Origin: Adiantum capillus-veneris
Lineage: Eukaryota; Streptophyta; Polypodiopsida; Polypodiales; Pteridaceae
DNA length: 64,000 nucleotides
Assembly: GCA_014529385.2 (NCBI GenBank)
Contig: CM043955.1
Location: 142,012,640 to 142,076,639 of the forward strand
Direction: 5' to 3'
Shown here piece after piece: positions 22,222 to 34,299 of the stretch (the stretch's first letter is position 1; every line of letters begins with the position of its first letter). The notes under the pieces were generated by a model. It was not told the DNA's origin. It was given only the letters and a program-made list of their open reading frames with translations, and ran no database searches. The position numbers and the translations under genes were made by a program.

Positions 22222-24458
22222 TTATCGCGGATTTAGCACCTCCATTTTTGGAGCATCTGCAACATGTGGTTCCATAAGAGCTTGGGTCTTCTGGATGAGC
22301 TCCTTGCACATTTGCAACCTCTCTTTTTTATACCTTGGATGAGGGTACGTTAGCCATCTATCCTCTTGGGTTTGGTTGGGTTTTAGCCTAGTTTCATAAG
22401 CTTTCAAGATCACATCCAAAGGTTCAAACACTTTGTCGACCAAAACTGAACCTCCCGAGTTAGTCTTTGACTCTTTAGCTCCCTTTGTGTTTTTGTTCCT
22501 TTCTTGCTCTTGTCTAAGTTGCTCCCTTGTTTGATTCAGTTTAGTTTCCAAAGCCGCTTTCTCCTTCAACCTCTTCAATTCCATTTTGTCTCGTCTGCCT
22601 TTCCATGATCTTCTTCCGAAGGTTCTCACCGATTTGTTCTCAAATTCTGTTGGAACAGGCAATGTTGCTTTTTCAACTGGTTTGTTTTTGGCAGCTTCTT
22701 GAGCTTGAGCTTGAGTCATCACATTTAAAGGAATGGTGGGTTCTACCTCGGATCCGCTTGAAGAAGGCATCACGCCTACAACATTCATTGTTGCTTTCCC
22801 GTTGTAGTTTGGATTTTTAGCACAGGGTTGGCATAGATGGTCTATCCCACAACGTTCACAAAATACAAATAATTCGATTTGTGGACCCTTGTTTGGACAA
22901 CTTTGTGCCCAATTATCACCTCCACACTCATAGAATGGACCTTCTTGTTTCATAGCTAGTGATCTAGCTGATGGTTGTTCTTGCCTTGTGAGGATGTTCT
23001 TTGAACCATACTCCTGATTAGCTATGAACATGTGCGTATTCGCATCCATGGAGTAATGGTTTCTTGTAGGTTGTGGCACATGTGTTGGTTGAGTGTAGTT
23101 CACTATCACTCTCTCATCATTCAAAAGTGGTGGTTGTTTCCCTAGCACATGTTGTGGCTTTGGCTGAGTGTTACACCATGGAGTGGGGTGATCCCCTCCG
23201 CAAGTATTGCATATCCTCAATTGAGGATGTCGTACATTTAGGTTGCTTGTAGCCTTGGTTTATTCTTCTAATCACCCCCTCGACCACTTGATCAATGATT
23301 GGTTCCCAAGGAGTTTGAACATCTTGCTTTGTGGTGGGTTCGCTCTTTGGAGAAGAGGCACTACTAGTTGTGTTGTCTGTATCTTCAGTCACCTCTTCGT
23401 AGGCCTTGCAATTGTCAACTAGATATAGAGCTTCTCTAGTGACTTGGTTTAACATTGTGCATCCTTTCAAATGTAGGTCCTTTTTTAGAGTTTCATTCCT
23501 CGATCCCTCTATGAAGAGAACTGATAATCTCTCATCTTGCGGTAACTCTCGTATAGGACATCTCTCTATGTATTGTTTGAAGCGAAGCAAAGCTTCCTTC
23601 ACTCTTTCGTTCGCTTTTTGTTTGAAAGCGTAGATTTGGGACACCGTGTTGTGTTTGATTCTCCGTTTTGAGAAGTCCTCTACAAACTCTTGTAAGAGTT
23701 GTGCTATGTTTGGACAATCATCTCTATTTAATGGCTGGAACCAAGACAAGGTTGTTCCTTCTAATGTCAATCAAATCCCTCATACTGAGTATGGAAATCA
23801 GCAATCTGTTCAGCACTCAAAACTTGTTTGAAGAGTGAGACATGAGCATATGGATCCCTTGACCCACAATACTTTTTCTTGACACATTGAGCCACTTAAT
23901 ATGGTCTTAATCGTTGTGGTTCAGTCACCAATTTTACCAATTCATGGTCTCTTGGAAAGATGTCTCTCTCTCTCTCTCCTCTAGTCTTGGAGAAAGTCCC
24001 GGTGGAATCCTCTCTGATGTGTACTCTAGCATCGTTTCTGGCTGAAAGTAAGTAGAGATTGGAGTACCCTTGTATGTGTATCGTTTTAAATCAATTGGAT
24101 CAACAAGTTTGTACTCACGCCCATACTTATCTACCATCAAAACTTGCACTCCGTGGGCATCTATATATATGAATGCATAGAGGTTCTTATTGGTGGTCAG
24201 CTCTCTAGCATGGGGATCTACGCATCTGTAGAAGATGTATGGATCCCCGTTTGTGAATCTGTATAATCCATCATGAGCATAATTTGTAAGCACTTTCATG
24301 GATTCATTGGCTTTGATGAATCTCACATTCGGTTTGTTGATCAGAGGATGCCCCTCCTCTATGTATTCTCCCAATCCCCCAGTTGTCGGCATTGCATCGT
24401 TTTTCATGTCTCTGAGTGGAGTAGAGAACCTTGGTGGTGGATGATTTTTCAAGGTCAA
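22222..24458 (-). pseudogene. Gypsy-2 gag (frameshifted)
   Basis: Three open frames together make an Athila/Tat-like Gag. 24458-23934 is the N-terminal part. 23770-23171 holds the conserved core (TLSWFQPLNRDD, QLLQEFVEDFSKRRIKHNTV, RVKEALLRFKQYIERCPIRE). 23220-22222 carries Cys/His clusters (CNTCGGDHPTPWC, CERCGIDHLCQPC) and a basic coiled-coil stretch (KLNQTREQLRQEQERNKN). Between the first two, the frame CVKKKYCGSRDPYAHV...TQYEGF runs into TGA and TAG just before the core, and a frameshift is needed there and again near 23200. Confidence 0.78.
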
Positions 24459-27356
24459 GACTCACTCAAATTTCTCAAGATAGTACTTGACAAGCCCAAC
24501 TTGGCTTAGTGCAACTTATCTCTTTTTGCCCCTGGTAAGGTCTCTCAAAAGTCAGGAATTTGTGACTTTTTTGGTCTTTGAAAACTAGTTTTGGGTACCC
24601 TAAAAGTTTGGATTTAGAAAACCTAGTAAAATTCAGTTTGGTCTAGCTATGTGCTATTGCGCGCAAGCTTTCTTCCTAGCTATACCTGACTCAATTTGGA
24701 GTTGTCTATCAGTAGTTAGAGCAATTTTAGTGAACTACACTTGAAATAGCACTCAAAACATTCTCAAGACCAGAACACAAGAACTTTGGCTTGTATCTTG
24801 GTCTCCATAAGATATTTTTAGCTCAAACTTGAGATTTGGGATGTCCTCAAGTATGTCTACAAGATAAACAACTCAGATACCCCCACTATGCTGAGAGGTA
24901 CATGGATTGCGATCCATGTTCACTGTCAAATTTTTTTCTCCAAATTTTGATTGTGTGTAGACAAGGTCATAAGCAGGCTATCTACCAATTTTCAGCAAAT
25001 TCTGAGGTTAAGGTACATGGATAGTGATCCATGTTCAACCACATATGCACTTGATCTCTTGGCAGCTTATTGCACTATATGTCCACAAGCTAAATCTCGA
25101 ATCTTTTTGGATTTGGACTTGTTTTAACAAGTCAAATACCCAATACTAGGTCTGCACTGCGGTTTTCAGTCTGTCACCAGTTTTGCTTCCTTTTGACCCA
25201 AATTTGCTCAAATTTTTTCCAAAATTGAACTTGGGGATATGTTTCTTTGTGTATGCACTACTGATGTGGAAAGTTTCAACTCAAGCTGTCACTATGGGAA
25301 CATGGATCGCGATCCATGTTTGGAGCCCAAATTGACTTTTTCTAGTATCATCAGAATCAACATGATTAGTAGGTCCTATGGTATCAAAATTTTTGAAAAT
25401 AGATCTCTGGATTGAAAATTGGGTCAATTCTGGCACTTGCACAGAGTACTTGGCAGCTCTGGGCTTTTGGACAAGTTTTTGATATCCAAATTCACTTTTG
25501 AAAAGACCACTAGACTCCTTGTGATGTCCTCTAGCTATGGTGCAAGTTTGGTATCAGTCTGTGACAAAGGAACATGCATTGCGATCCATGTACCTATGTA
25601 TCAGATTGCACTGAAACTTGGCACACAGCTTGTGCTTGGTCTCCTGATGCTAGATATGTGGTTTTTGTGTGATTTGGACTTGTTTAGGATAGGCAAAAGT
25701 CAATCCCTAAGTCTGTTTTAGGGTCTTCCTCTTTGAACAATTTTTTGCTCTTTTCACCCACGTTTTGAACCTTTTTGACAATGCTTCTTTGGGGACTTTT
25801 GTTCACAATGGTTTCACCTACAAGTTGGAAACGTTTCTGTCCAAAAAATTCTCAGGAGTACATGGATCGCGATCCATGTTCCACCACTTTTGGATCTGAA
25901 TTTTTGGTGTGCTGATAGCTTATGATGTTTGTAGCTTGCTCCGCAAAAATTTCTAGATTTGGATCAGTTTTGCCCGACCAAAACGGACATCTACAGTCTA
26001 TTAAGGCAGTTTTGGCAATGCTCTGTTTTTTGCTCTTTTGACAACTTTTCAGAATTTTTTTGCATTTGGTTCTTTTAGGAAAAGTGTTTGTCTATGTCGC
26101 AACTACCTACTACTCAAATCTCAACCTAAAAAAATTCAAAAAACATTTTATGAGGTACATGGATCGCGATCCATGTTTGGAAGCCAAACTGACATTTCTT
26201 GGTACCATCAGAATCAACATGTTTACTAGATGCTATGGTATCAAAATGTTTGTATTTAGACTAGTTTTTGTCATTCAAAAGCAATTTTTTATGTCTGTCC
26301 TGTGGTTTTTGACTAGTTTCTGTATTTGGCTATTTTGACCAACTTTTTTCAGTTTTTTTGACATGGTGCCTTTTGGAAAAGTTGTTCCAAATGATATCAG
26401 GGGTGTACTTGTCAAATATTAGCCCCAAATGCCAAAAAAGGTACATGGATCGTGATCCATGTTTGGCAGCATTTTTTCATGAATTTTGTTCTGTTGGTTC
26501 TTTATGCATTGTAGAAGCCAAATCTCACCCCTGTCTATCCTGCGGTTTTTGACTAGTTTCTGTGTTTGGCTATTTTGACCAACTTTTTCAATTTTTTGAC
26601 ATGGTGCCTTTTGGAAAAGTCGTTCCAAATGATATCAGGGATGTACTTGTCAAATATTAGCCCCAAATGTCAAAAAGGTACATGGATCACGATCCATGTT
26701 TGGCAGGTTTTTTTCATGAATTTTGTTATGTTGGTTCTTTATGCCCTGTAGAAGCCAAATCTCACCCCTTTTTGATTTTGGATCCCAAAATCTCAAGACT
26801 TGCTCAATTTTATGTCTGCATCCCTGTTTTTGTTGTTTTTGCTCTAACAGCCAATTCTTATGTGATTTTTGAGTTTTTCTTTCAAGCAAACTTGATCAGA
26901 GCAGTTTCCCAATGATGTACACTGTAACTGGTCACTTTTCACAAATTTGGTTTGTTGGGGTTCATGAATCGCGATCCATGTTCCTCCACAAAATCTGGTC
27001 AAACTTCTCAGATTGCTTCTAGAGAGTCTGCTGATGCCTTTGATCCACAAATTTTCAATTGGATCACTTTTGAGCTCTCTACCATCAAATTTTCATAATT
27101 TCAGAGTTATGGTTATTTCAGTCAAAATATGGTTTTCACCCTTTTTTCCTTCAATCTTTAGCCCAAATTTGATGGTGGTAGTTTCTACTTACCCTACTCC
27201 TAAGTACTGAAATGAAACATGAAACAAAAACAAGAAAAACGGTACAAAATAAAGTCGTAACGGAAAACAGAACAGCACTTTGAAAGTAATGAGAAAATTG
27301 AAGACTGAAATGCTTTTGGCTATCTCACTCACAACCCTCTTTACTTCTCAAGAATA
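24459..27356 (-). repeat. Gypsy-2 leader with a palindrome-bearing satellite
   Basis: No gene is seen. Nine copies of ACATGGATCGCGATCCATGT or a close variant begin at 24900, 25015, 25300, 25572, 25860, 26157, 26443, 26680 and 26962, mostly 270-297 bp apart, so the region is a strongly diverged tandem repeat of about 285 bp. Two neighbouring units (about 26335-26571 and 26572-26800) are still very similar. Copies 3 and 6 also share flanking text (ATCAGAATCAACATG), suggesting a higher-order unit. Centre changes are mostly CG to TG or CA. Lying between the 5' LTR and gag, the array would be part of the element's RNA leader. Confidence 0.8.
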
Positions 27357-27635
27357 TGTTGAAGATGATGAAACAGGAAACAGAAGGAAGACAGCAACTC
27401 AGAGTAGGAAGAAGATGGAGAAGGAGAAGACACAGAGCTTGTGTACGAGATCTCTGTAGTCTCTCTCTCTGTATTGGAATAATAATGTATACACAAACTC
27501 AGAGCTACAAAGCTTATATGAAACCCTAAGAGATAAGGTGTCCTTTCACACCGGATGTCCAGGGGGGAAAACCCAGTGGGAGAAAAGTGCCCCTGGTGAA
27601 GCGTGTATACACACTAACACTACTACATGTCTACA
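27357..27635 (-). repeat. Copia-2 3' LTR
   Basis: It starts TGTTGAAGATGATG and ends ACATGTCTACA. Next to it, inside the element, AATCCCCCCTG (27636-27646) is the complement of a polypurine tract. Confidence 0.93.
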
Positions 27636-27682
27636 AATCCCCCCTGTAGTGATAGTGTGAATCCGTACAAGGTAGCAGATCA

Positions 27683-30600
27683 TCATGTGTATGAGAGTAA
27701 GCCCAAAGCTTTTCGGAAAGCTTCAAACTTTTCTCGTGATAACGCCTTCGTAAATAGATCTGCAATGTTATCCTATGTAGGACAGTAAGTTAGTGTGATC
27801 TCCCCTGCATGTAGCCTTTCCCTGACATAGTGGTAGTGAACCTCTATGTGCTTTGTTCTTGCATGAAATACTGGATTCCTTGCAACTGCCATAGCACTCT
27901 GATTGTCAGTGAAAATGGTAGTGGGTGCCTGTTGACACTCACAAAGATCTGCCAATAACGTGCGTATCCATACACAATCAACTGTTGCCGTGAAAGCTGC
28001 CCTGTACTCAGCTTCACAAGTTGATGTAGCCACTGTGGGTTGCTTCTTGCTTAGCCAAGATATACATGCATTTCCCAAGAAAAAACAATTGCCACTTGTG
28101 GAATGTCGTGTGTCAAAATCACCAGCCCAATCTGAATCACTGTAACCAAGAAGCTGCATAGAACTGTGCTTTCCATACATATCCCCCCTTGGAAAGAACA
28201 TGGCAAGATTAGGGGTACCTGAAAGGTAACGAAGTATGCGCTTCACAGCCTGCCAAGGATGCATACCTGGGCTGTGCATAAATCTGCTTGCTTGTGAAAC
28301 CCCAAATTGAATGTCTGGACGAGTGTTGCCTGCCAAATATATCAAGCAACCAACCGCTGCTGCATAAGTATGTACATCAAAAGTTTCTCTAGCATCATGC
28401 ATGCTCAACTTTGATCCAGTTTCTATGGGTGTAGAGATTGGCTTACAATTTTGCATACCAAACTTGTCCAAAATTTTATGCAAATATTTTGCCTGCAACA
28501 TGTATATGCCATCCTCTGATTGCACAAACTGAATACCCAAGTAATAATGTAGCAAACCAAGATCAGACATCTCAAAGGTTTTTCTCAACGCATCTTTAAA
28601 CGCTTCAATTTCATTTGCATTATTGCCCGTAAGAAGCATATCATCCACATAAAGTGTTAGCATAATGAGAACTCCATCTCTCTTTTTGACATACAAAGTA
28701 CTTTCTGTTGGACTATTCTGAAATCCCTGGCCAATCAAATAAGTATGTATCTTCTCATACCATGCTCTTGGAGCCTGTTTGAGACCATACAAAGCTTTAC
28801 GCAATCTACATACCTTTTGCTCTTGACCTTTTACAACAAAACCACTTGGTTGACTTACATAAACTTCTTCTTGCAAATCACCATTCAAAAAAGCAGTTTT
28901 GATATGCAACTGATGCACTTTCCAACCATGATGAGCAGCAATTGCAACTAGTGATCTAACTGTGGACGCACGAGAAGTAGGAGCAAAGGTTTCATCATAA
29001 TCTATGCCTTTTTGTTGCGCATAGCCTTGTGCCACAAGCCTTCCTTTGTACCTGTCAACAGTACCATCTTGTTTCCTTTTTACCTTAAAAACCCACTTTG
29101 TACCAATAGGCTTTTTACCTGTAGGCAAGTCCACTAGATCCCATGTATGATTCTTATGAATAGAATCAATTTCTTGTTGCATAGCATCTTTCCACTGAAC
29201 ACACTCTAAAGCTTGTTCAAATGAATCAGGCTCATCTGCATCACAAAGAGTGCTAAAGCAAGCCAAATCTACTCGCTCTCTGCCAAAAGTAGTACCAGCA
29301 CGTGTTTTTCGTGGCAACGGTGCATCCAACTTGCTATCCTGCAAAGTTTTCTGAACCCATTTAGGCAAGGTTCTTTCTTCCCTGAGAACTTCTTGCTCTT
29401 CACGCACAATTTCCTCTACTTCATGAGGTGTCACATGCTGATCAAAAGATTGATCAAGATTATCAACCTGTTGTGATTCTTGATTCTCCACAAAAGAAGG
29501 AAGCAAACCTTCAAATACATCATGTGTCTGCATATGAGGTACATCAAAAGCAACCATAGGTTGAGCAGTAGTTTCTGCAAAAATTACATCACGACTTTCA
29601 AAAATCTTGTTTGTAGCAGGATTGTAAAGTCTATAACCTTTACTTCCACTACTGTACCCCACAAATATACATTTGATTGCCTTATCATCAAGCTTCCCAC
29701 GTAACTGCTGAGGGATGTGAGCATAAGCAAGACAACCAAAAACACGAAGATAATCGACTGAAGGTTTTCTGTCATACCAAGCTTCATATGCAGTAATGGT
29801 CTTCAAGGCACGAGTAGGACACCTGTTCAAAACATGTGATGCACAAGCAACAGCCTCCATCCATAGCTTATGAGGCAAACTCTTAGCCTTGAGCATACAT
29901 CTAGCCGTCTCCATTAAAGACCTGTTCTTCCTTTCTGCAACACCATTCTGTTGTGGTGTGTATGGCATAGTGCATTGGTGTTTAATGCCTTTCTTTCCCA
30001 AAAAATCCTTAAATGCACCTGACATGTATTCACCTCCTCGATCGGTACGAAGAGTCTGTACTTTGCAACCTGTTTCATTTTCAACCATGGCGACATAATG
30101 TTGAAAAACTGCAAACACGTCTAACTTTTCTTTGAGTGGATACACCCAACAAAACCTGGAAAAGTCATCAATGAAGGTCACAAAATAAAGGTTGTTTCCT
30201 ATAGATGGCGTCCTCATAGGACCACATACATCACTGTGTACAAGCTGCAATTTCGTGTCGCTCTAACTGAACCATCCTGCGAAAATGAAAATCTGTGCAT
30301 CTTTCCAAGAACGCAACCTTCACATACATGTCTTGGTGGCATCTCCAATAAAGACAAATCATGCACCATATTATGACGTTGTAAAGTCATCAAACTGCCA
30401 TAACCAACATGCCCAAATCTAGCATGCCACAACTCAGCATCCTGCATGGCCTGAGTCTTTGTTTCTGCAATACATACCTGAATCTGCTTTTCATAACGAT
30501 CTAGCACAAATAGTCCATTGTCCAGCGTACCTGTAGTGATAAGAGAATAACCATTCTCTCGATCTCGTACAACACATCTGTCATCCTCAAAAATGACCCG

Positions 30601-31863
30601 AAGACCATTTTTTGCAAGAGAGGATACAGACAACAAATTCTTCTTGATCCCTGGAACATATAAGACATCTGGCAAGCATAAATCTGAACCATCTGAAATG
30701 GTAATCAAAATCTTACCAACGCCTTTGATTGGATAAGAAGCATTATTTGCACATGTCACCTTCTTTCCTACTGGAGCTGCATCCAATGAACAAAACAAAT
30801 CCTTCCTTGAAGTAATATGCCTGGATGCACCACTATCAAAGTACCAAATCATTTGTGTATTGTCAACACTGTAAGCAGAAAAATCTGAACATACTACAAA
30901 AGCATAAGAATCCTGCACAAAGTTTGCAGACTCTTCTTTAGTTGTAGAAGAATCACCAGAAGTTGAAACAACCAAACTTGACTTTTTCTTCTTTTCTTTA
31001 GCAATTCGCTTTTTACACTCACTAATGTAGTGACCAGGTTTCTTGCAGTAGTGACATTTACCTTTCTTCTTGGACTTGTCGGAATCACCTTTAGACTTCT
31101 CTGAAGACTGTCCTGCACCAGACTTGGAGTGATGAGCACTCTCTTTACCCCTGTTTTTGTTATGTACAACAAGAGCATGATCCATACCATCCACCTGTAA
31201 AGACTTGTTCTTACGTGATTGATCCTCCTGCAATAGCAAAGCCACTAACTCTTCAAAATGAAGAGGGTCAGGATTAGCTCGCAAAGACAGAGTCAAAGAA
31301 GTCTGAAAAGTCAAATAAGATGGTGGTAGTGAATTGAGTGTTTTGGAAACCAAGTCCTTCTCTGGAATCACTTCATCAATGCTAAGCAATTGCTCTTTAA
31401 GATCCCTGATTTTTGTAAGATGCTCGACAATATCGTCACCTTCGTCCATCTATATTTTGTCAAGTTGTTTCTTCAAAAACTCTATTCTGGCAGCGTTTCT
31501 TCCTCCAAACATAGCTTGCAGAGTGTTCCAAGCATCCTCAGAAGTTCTGCAAGATCTGATATGTGGTGTGATTGTCCTCTTTATGGTTAAGGCAATCACA
31601 GCCATAGCCTGTGCATCTTTAGTATCCCATCTCTTTTGCTCTGGAGTGACTTGTGAGGGTCCTACACCAACAGCTGCACCACGACCAGGCGTGGCAGGTG
31701 CAATGCTACCTGGACGAACTTCATCTCCAGATACATAATCCCACAATCCTTTACCAACCAAAACATTTTTGGCCATAAAAGACCAAAGAGAATAGTTGGT
31801 ACCATCCAATTTGTCTTCGGATGTAAATGCACCAAAAATCTCTTTCTCCGTAGATTGAGCCAT
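27683..31863 (-). pseudogene. Copia-2 Gag-Pol polyprotein, nearly intact
   Basis: The frame starts MAQSTEKEIFGAFTSEDKLD and ends at a TGA (27683-27685) after LFTKALSREKFEAFRKALGL. In order it has a zinc knuckle (CHYCKKPGHYISEC), protease (WYFDSGASRHI), the integrase finger (ending CEGCVLGK) and core (HSDVCGP, RTDRGGEYM, QQNGVAERKN), RT (AFLNGDLQEEVYV, TLYVDDMLLTG) and RNase H (SDSDWAGD, TCEAEYRAA). Damage is limited to TAG at 31450-31452 (Gln expected before MDEGDD), a one-base deletion near 30250 inside integrase, and TAG at 27773-27775 close to the C-terminus. The low damage agrees with the low LTR divergence. Confidence 0.92.
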
Positions 31864-32248
31864 ACTGTAGATGCACACAAGAGAGCAAAAGAACCTCCAA
31901 GAGATTCACAAATCTCCTCTCCAATCCAAGCAAAACTCTACATAAAATCTCAGCACAAAGCTAAGACAAGCTGCTTCCCAAAAGAACTGTTTACCTGAAA
32001 TAAATCTGTCAAAAGGCACACCCTCTTGATCTAAACGCCTCCGAAAAGTAACTTCTGCTACGCTGCTCAGAACAAAATTATGAGGGCTCGAACGGCTTCG
32101 AAAGGGGGGTAAAACCCTAGGTCACCTACTCAGAATACTCCCGGAACGTCGAGGATGCTCCCACGAGCAAATTTTCCGAAAACTGCCTGAAAACTGCGAT
32201 TGTGCGCGCGGACGCGAAAACGCAAGTAGAGGCTCTGGAAATCACCTT

Positions 32249-32260
32249 GCTCTGATAACA
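32249..32260 (-). other. Copia-2 primer-binding site
   Basis: GCTCTGATAACA is the complement of TGTTATCAGAGC, one base away from the initiator-Met primer site TGGTATCAGAGC. It lies two bases from the LTR start at 32263. Confidence 0.8.
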
Positions 32261-32262
32261 AT

Positions 32263-32541
32263 TGTTGAAGATGATGAAACAGGAAACAGAAGGAAGACAG
32301 CAACTCAGAGTAGGAAGAAGATGGAGAAGGAGAAGACACAGAGCTTGTGTATGAGATCTCTGTAGTCTCTCTCTCTGTATTGGAATAATAATGTATACAC
32401 AAACTCAGAGCTACAAAGCTTATATGAAACCCTAAGAGATAAGGTGTCCTTTCACACCGGATGTCCAGGGGGAAAAACCCAGTGGAAGAAAAGTGCCCCT
32501 GGTGAAGCGCGTATACACACTAACACTACTACATGTCTACA
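32263..32541 (-). repeat. Copia-2 5' LTR
   Basis: It is identical to 27357-27635 except at four positions. Confidence 0.93.
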
Positions 32542-32699
32542 GAAGAGATCTAGCAAGTCCTCGACTTTTAAACTCTACCAAGCACTAAACCCCATGTCTA
32601 GCTGCTTCACTGCTAAAGTGTAAATGGAATGGAAGGACAAATCTTTAGAAAAAGAATGCTCTAAAAACACACCAGGTCACTCACCATCTAAGGATCATA

Positions 32700-32717
32700 T
32701 CCCCGGCAACGGTGCCA
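32700..32717 (-). other. Gypsy-2 primer-binding site (Asp tRNA type)
   Basis: The plus-strand sequence is the complement of TGGCACCGTTGCCGGGGA, one base from the well-known plant gypsy primer site TGGCGCCGTTGCCGGGGA. The 5' LTR starts at 32719 after one spacer base. Confidence 0.9.
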
Positions 32718-32718
32718 A

Positions 32719-33623
32719 TGTTAGCGGATTGCCGAGACGGACGTCTGCAGCATAGCTTTCTAGCACTAACATAATGTCAATACTCAGAGAAAGTGACTTG
32801 AATGGGGCACGGAGACTCTATGAGATCATCAATCTCACGAAGTGAACCTTAACAAGCAAACACAACAACTCTACAAGCAAACTAACACTCAATGATCAGG
32901 GAAATCTACCTATGTCCTTTCTCACAGCTCTAGGTCATCACGCCATTTCGGCACTCGAACGGACTCGAAATGCAACGAAACTTTAGGAGTAGGTTTAGGA
33001 CACCTAGGGGCACTATCCTAGCAAATCTGGATGCAGTCCAACAAGGTACCAAAATCAAGATCCATCATGAAAAAGATCCTAAAAACTGCAATAGAACTAT
33101 CCAGAAAGGTTGCCCTATGGTCTAGGAACACTCTCCTATGGTCAAAATGACTATAAACAACAATTTAAGCACTCAAATTTGCAATTACAACTCACAGACG
33201 CGTAGTCGTGAACCACAACAAAACTAACAATGCTTACACTTGAATTAAAGAGCAAAGAGAGAAGCACACAATGCAAGTTTCGGATTTGAAAACAGATTAC
33301 CTAATCATTAGAAAAGCTGATTACAAGTTGGAGCAGCTTCGTAGCTTGAGCGTACGTTTTTTGAGCTCCCTTCTTCCTCTAAAGATAAGCCTTCTTTCAC
33401 ATTAAAGTTATTGACCTTTATACCTAGGGCTTTCTAAATGGCCAGTGGCCTGCTCACACAGACCTTTACAAATATCATTACAACTTAGGGGATTGATTGC
33501 TACTCTGGAATTAGGATTTACACAGAGTATTACTACACTAGCTCGAAAAACTAATAGAGTACAAATGTGGTGTCCGGCTACGTGTCCGACCAATTGGGTG
33601 CCTGTTTGATCTGTCCTCAAATA
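32719..33623 (-). repeat. Gypsy-2 5' LTR
   Basis: It starts TGTTAGCGGATTGCC and ends TCCTCAAATA; the terminal CA has become TA. It is followed by GGAGG. Confidence 0.92.
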
Positions 33624-33654
33624 GGAGGAGACATATATACAAAACTGACATTAC

Positions 33655-33831
33655 CTTGGTTGCTTGCGGACGGAGTTGTCTCCTTTAGAATGTCTCTGTC
33701 ACCACCCTTAACAGTTTTCCCACCCTCAAAGTTCTTGTACTTCAGCAGCATGGCGTCAAGATCAAAGACCTCGTCCACATCGTGGATGGACGATGTGGAA
33801 CCTTCTTTCTCAGCCACTGGCTCAGTTGAAC
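33655..33831 (-). pseudogene. Internal exon of the disrupted FCP1-like host gene
   Basis: The minus strand reads EKEGSTSSIHDVDEVFDLDA, LLKYKNFEGGKTVKG and KETTPSASNQ with no stop, ending at a good donor (AAG|GTAATG, exon end 33655). The upstream limit is a guess at an AG after a T-rich stretch. The exon joins in phase to 16758 on the far side of gypsy-2, which sits 31 bp into the intron. The composition is acidic and polar, with no known domain. Confidence 0.5.
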
Positions 33832-34119
33832 CAACGCAAACAATTAGTCTCCACAACAGATTAGCATAAGTCTGTTGTATAAAATGACTAAACTATTGTC
33901 AAGATCCTCATAAGAATTCCCAAGTGTCCAACATCTTGCTATATGGCGTATCTCCCATTTATAGTCTGGTACAACACACTTGGGCTCAGTAACGCTAACC
34001 ACTCAAAAGCAAAACGGATGGTATCTATGGGCACACGGCAGCTGAAAGACACCGGCCCCATATTTGCCCGACAGTTCTTGACCATAGGCCACACAATTTC
34101 CACACAAAAAAACAGTATC

Positions 34120-34248
34120 CACACTAAATCAAGACTTGGAAGGTGGAGTGGGCACTAGAAGAGCCTTGCCCTCTCTTTTCATGAACTTGTTGGACCCTTT
34201 CATGAAGAAGGCCTGCCTATTGAACTCATCAAGGTCCCTGTCCATTTC
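34120..34248 (-). pseudogene. Short exon-like segment of the disrupted host gene
   Basis: After an acceptor-like CAG (34251-34249) the minus strand reads EMDRDLDEFNRQAFFMKGSN and KREGKALLVPTPPSK before a TGA. It is polar and basic, like the neighbouring exons. It is placed in this gene because of strand, position and composition only. The 300 bases between it and 33831 show no coding signal. Confidence 0.4.
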
Positions 34249-34299
34249 CTGAACTATTTTCTATACAAAATGAAAAATAAAGGAAGATTATTGCACAAC

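Larger units (their letters stand above)
27357..32541 (-). mobile_element. Copia-2: young Ty1/copia element nested in gypsy-2
   Basis: LTRs of 279 bp each (27357-27635 and 32263-32541) differ at only four positions, about 1.4%. The flanks GAATA (27352-27356) and GAAGA (32542-32546) match at four of five bases and look like a target duplication with one change. The coding region is minus and in copia order. It inserted into the gypsy-2 leader in the same orientation, so it is younger than gypsy-2. Confidence 0.93.
16816..33623 (-). mobile_element. Gypsy-2: large gag-protease LTR element lacking visible RT/integrase, with copia-2 nested in it
   Basis: LTRs at 16816-17725 and 32719-33623 are flanked by a perfect GGAGG target duplication (16811-16815 and 33624-33628). 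An 18-bp Asp-tRNA primer site and a polypurine tract mark the orientation as minus. Without the nested copia-2 (5,185 bp) the element is about 11.6 kb. It encodes Gag with Cys/His clusters and an aspartic protease with D-S-G, then a Lys/Gln-rich region, but I find no RT, RNase H or integrase motif in any frame between the protease and the 3' LTR. It is therefore probably a non-autonomous derivative (TR-GAG or large-retrotransposon-derivative type) of an Athila-like gypsy family. Confidence 0.88.

Noticed and set aside
24900-26700. Conserved peptide MDRDPC on both strands as a protein motif
   Set aside because: It is the translation of a DNA palindrome and the frames around it are not conserved.
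24900-26981. A CRISPR-like array: short conserved repeats at regular spacing
   Set aside because: Spacers are about 265 bp, themselves related, and lie in a plant retrotransposon leader. This is a diverged tandem repeat, not a CRISPR.
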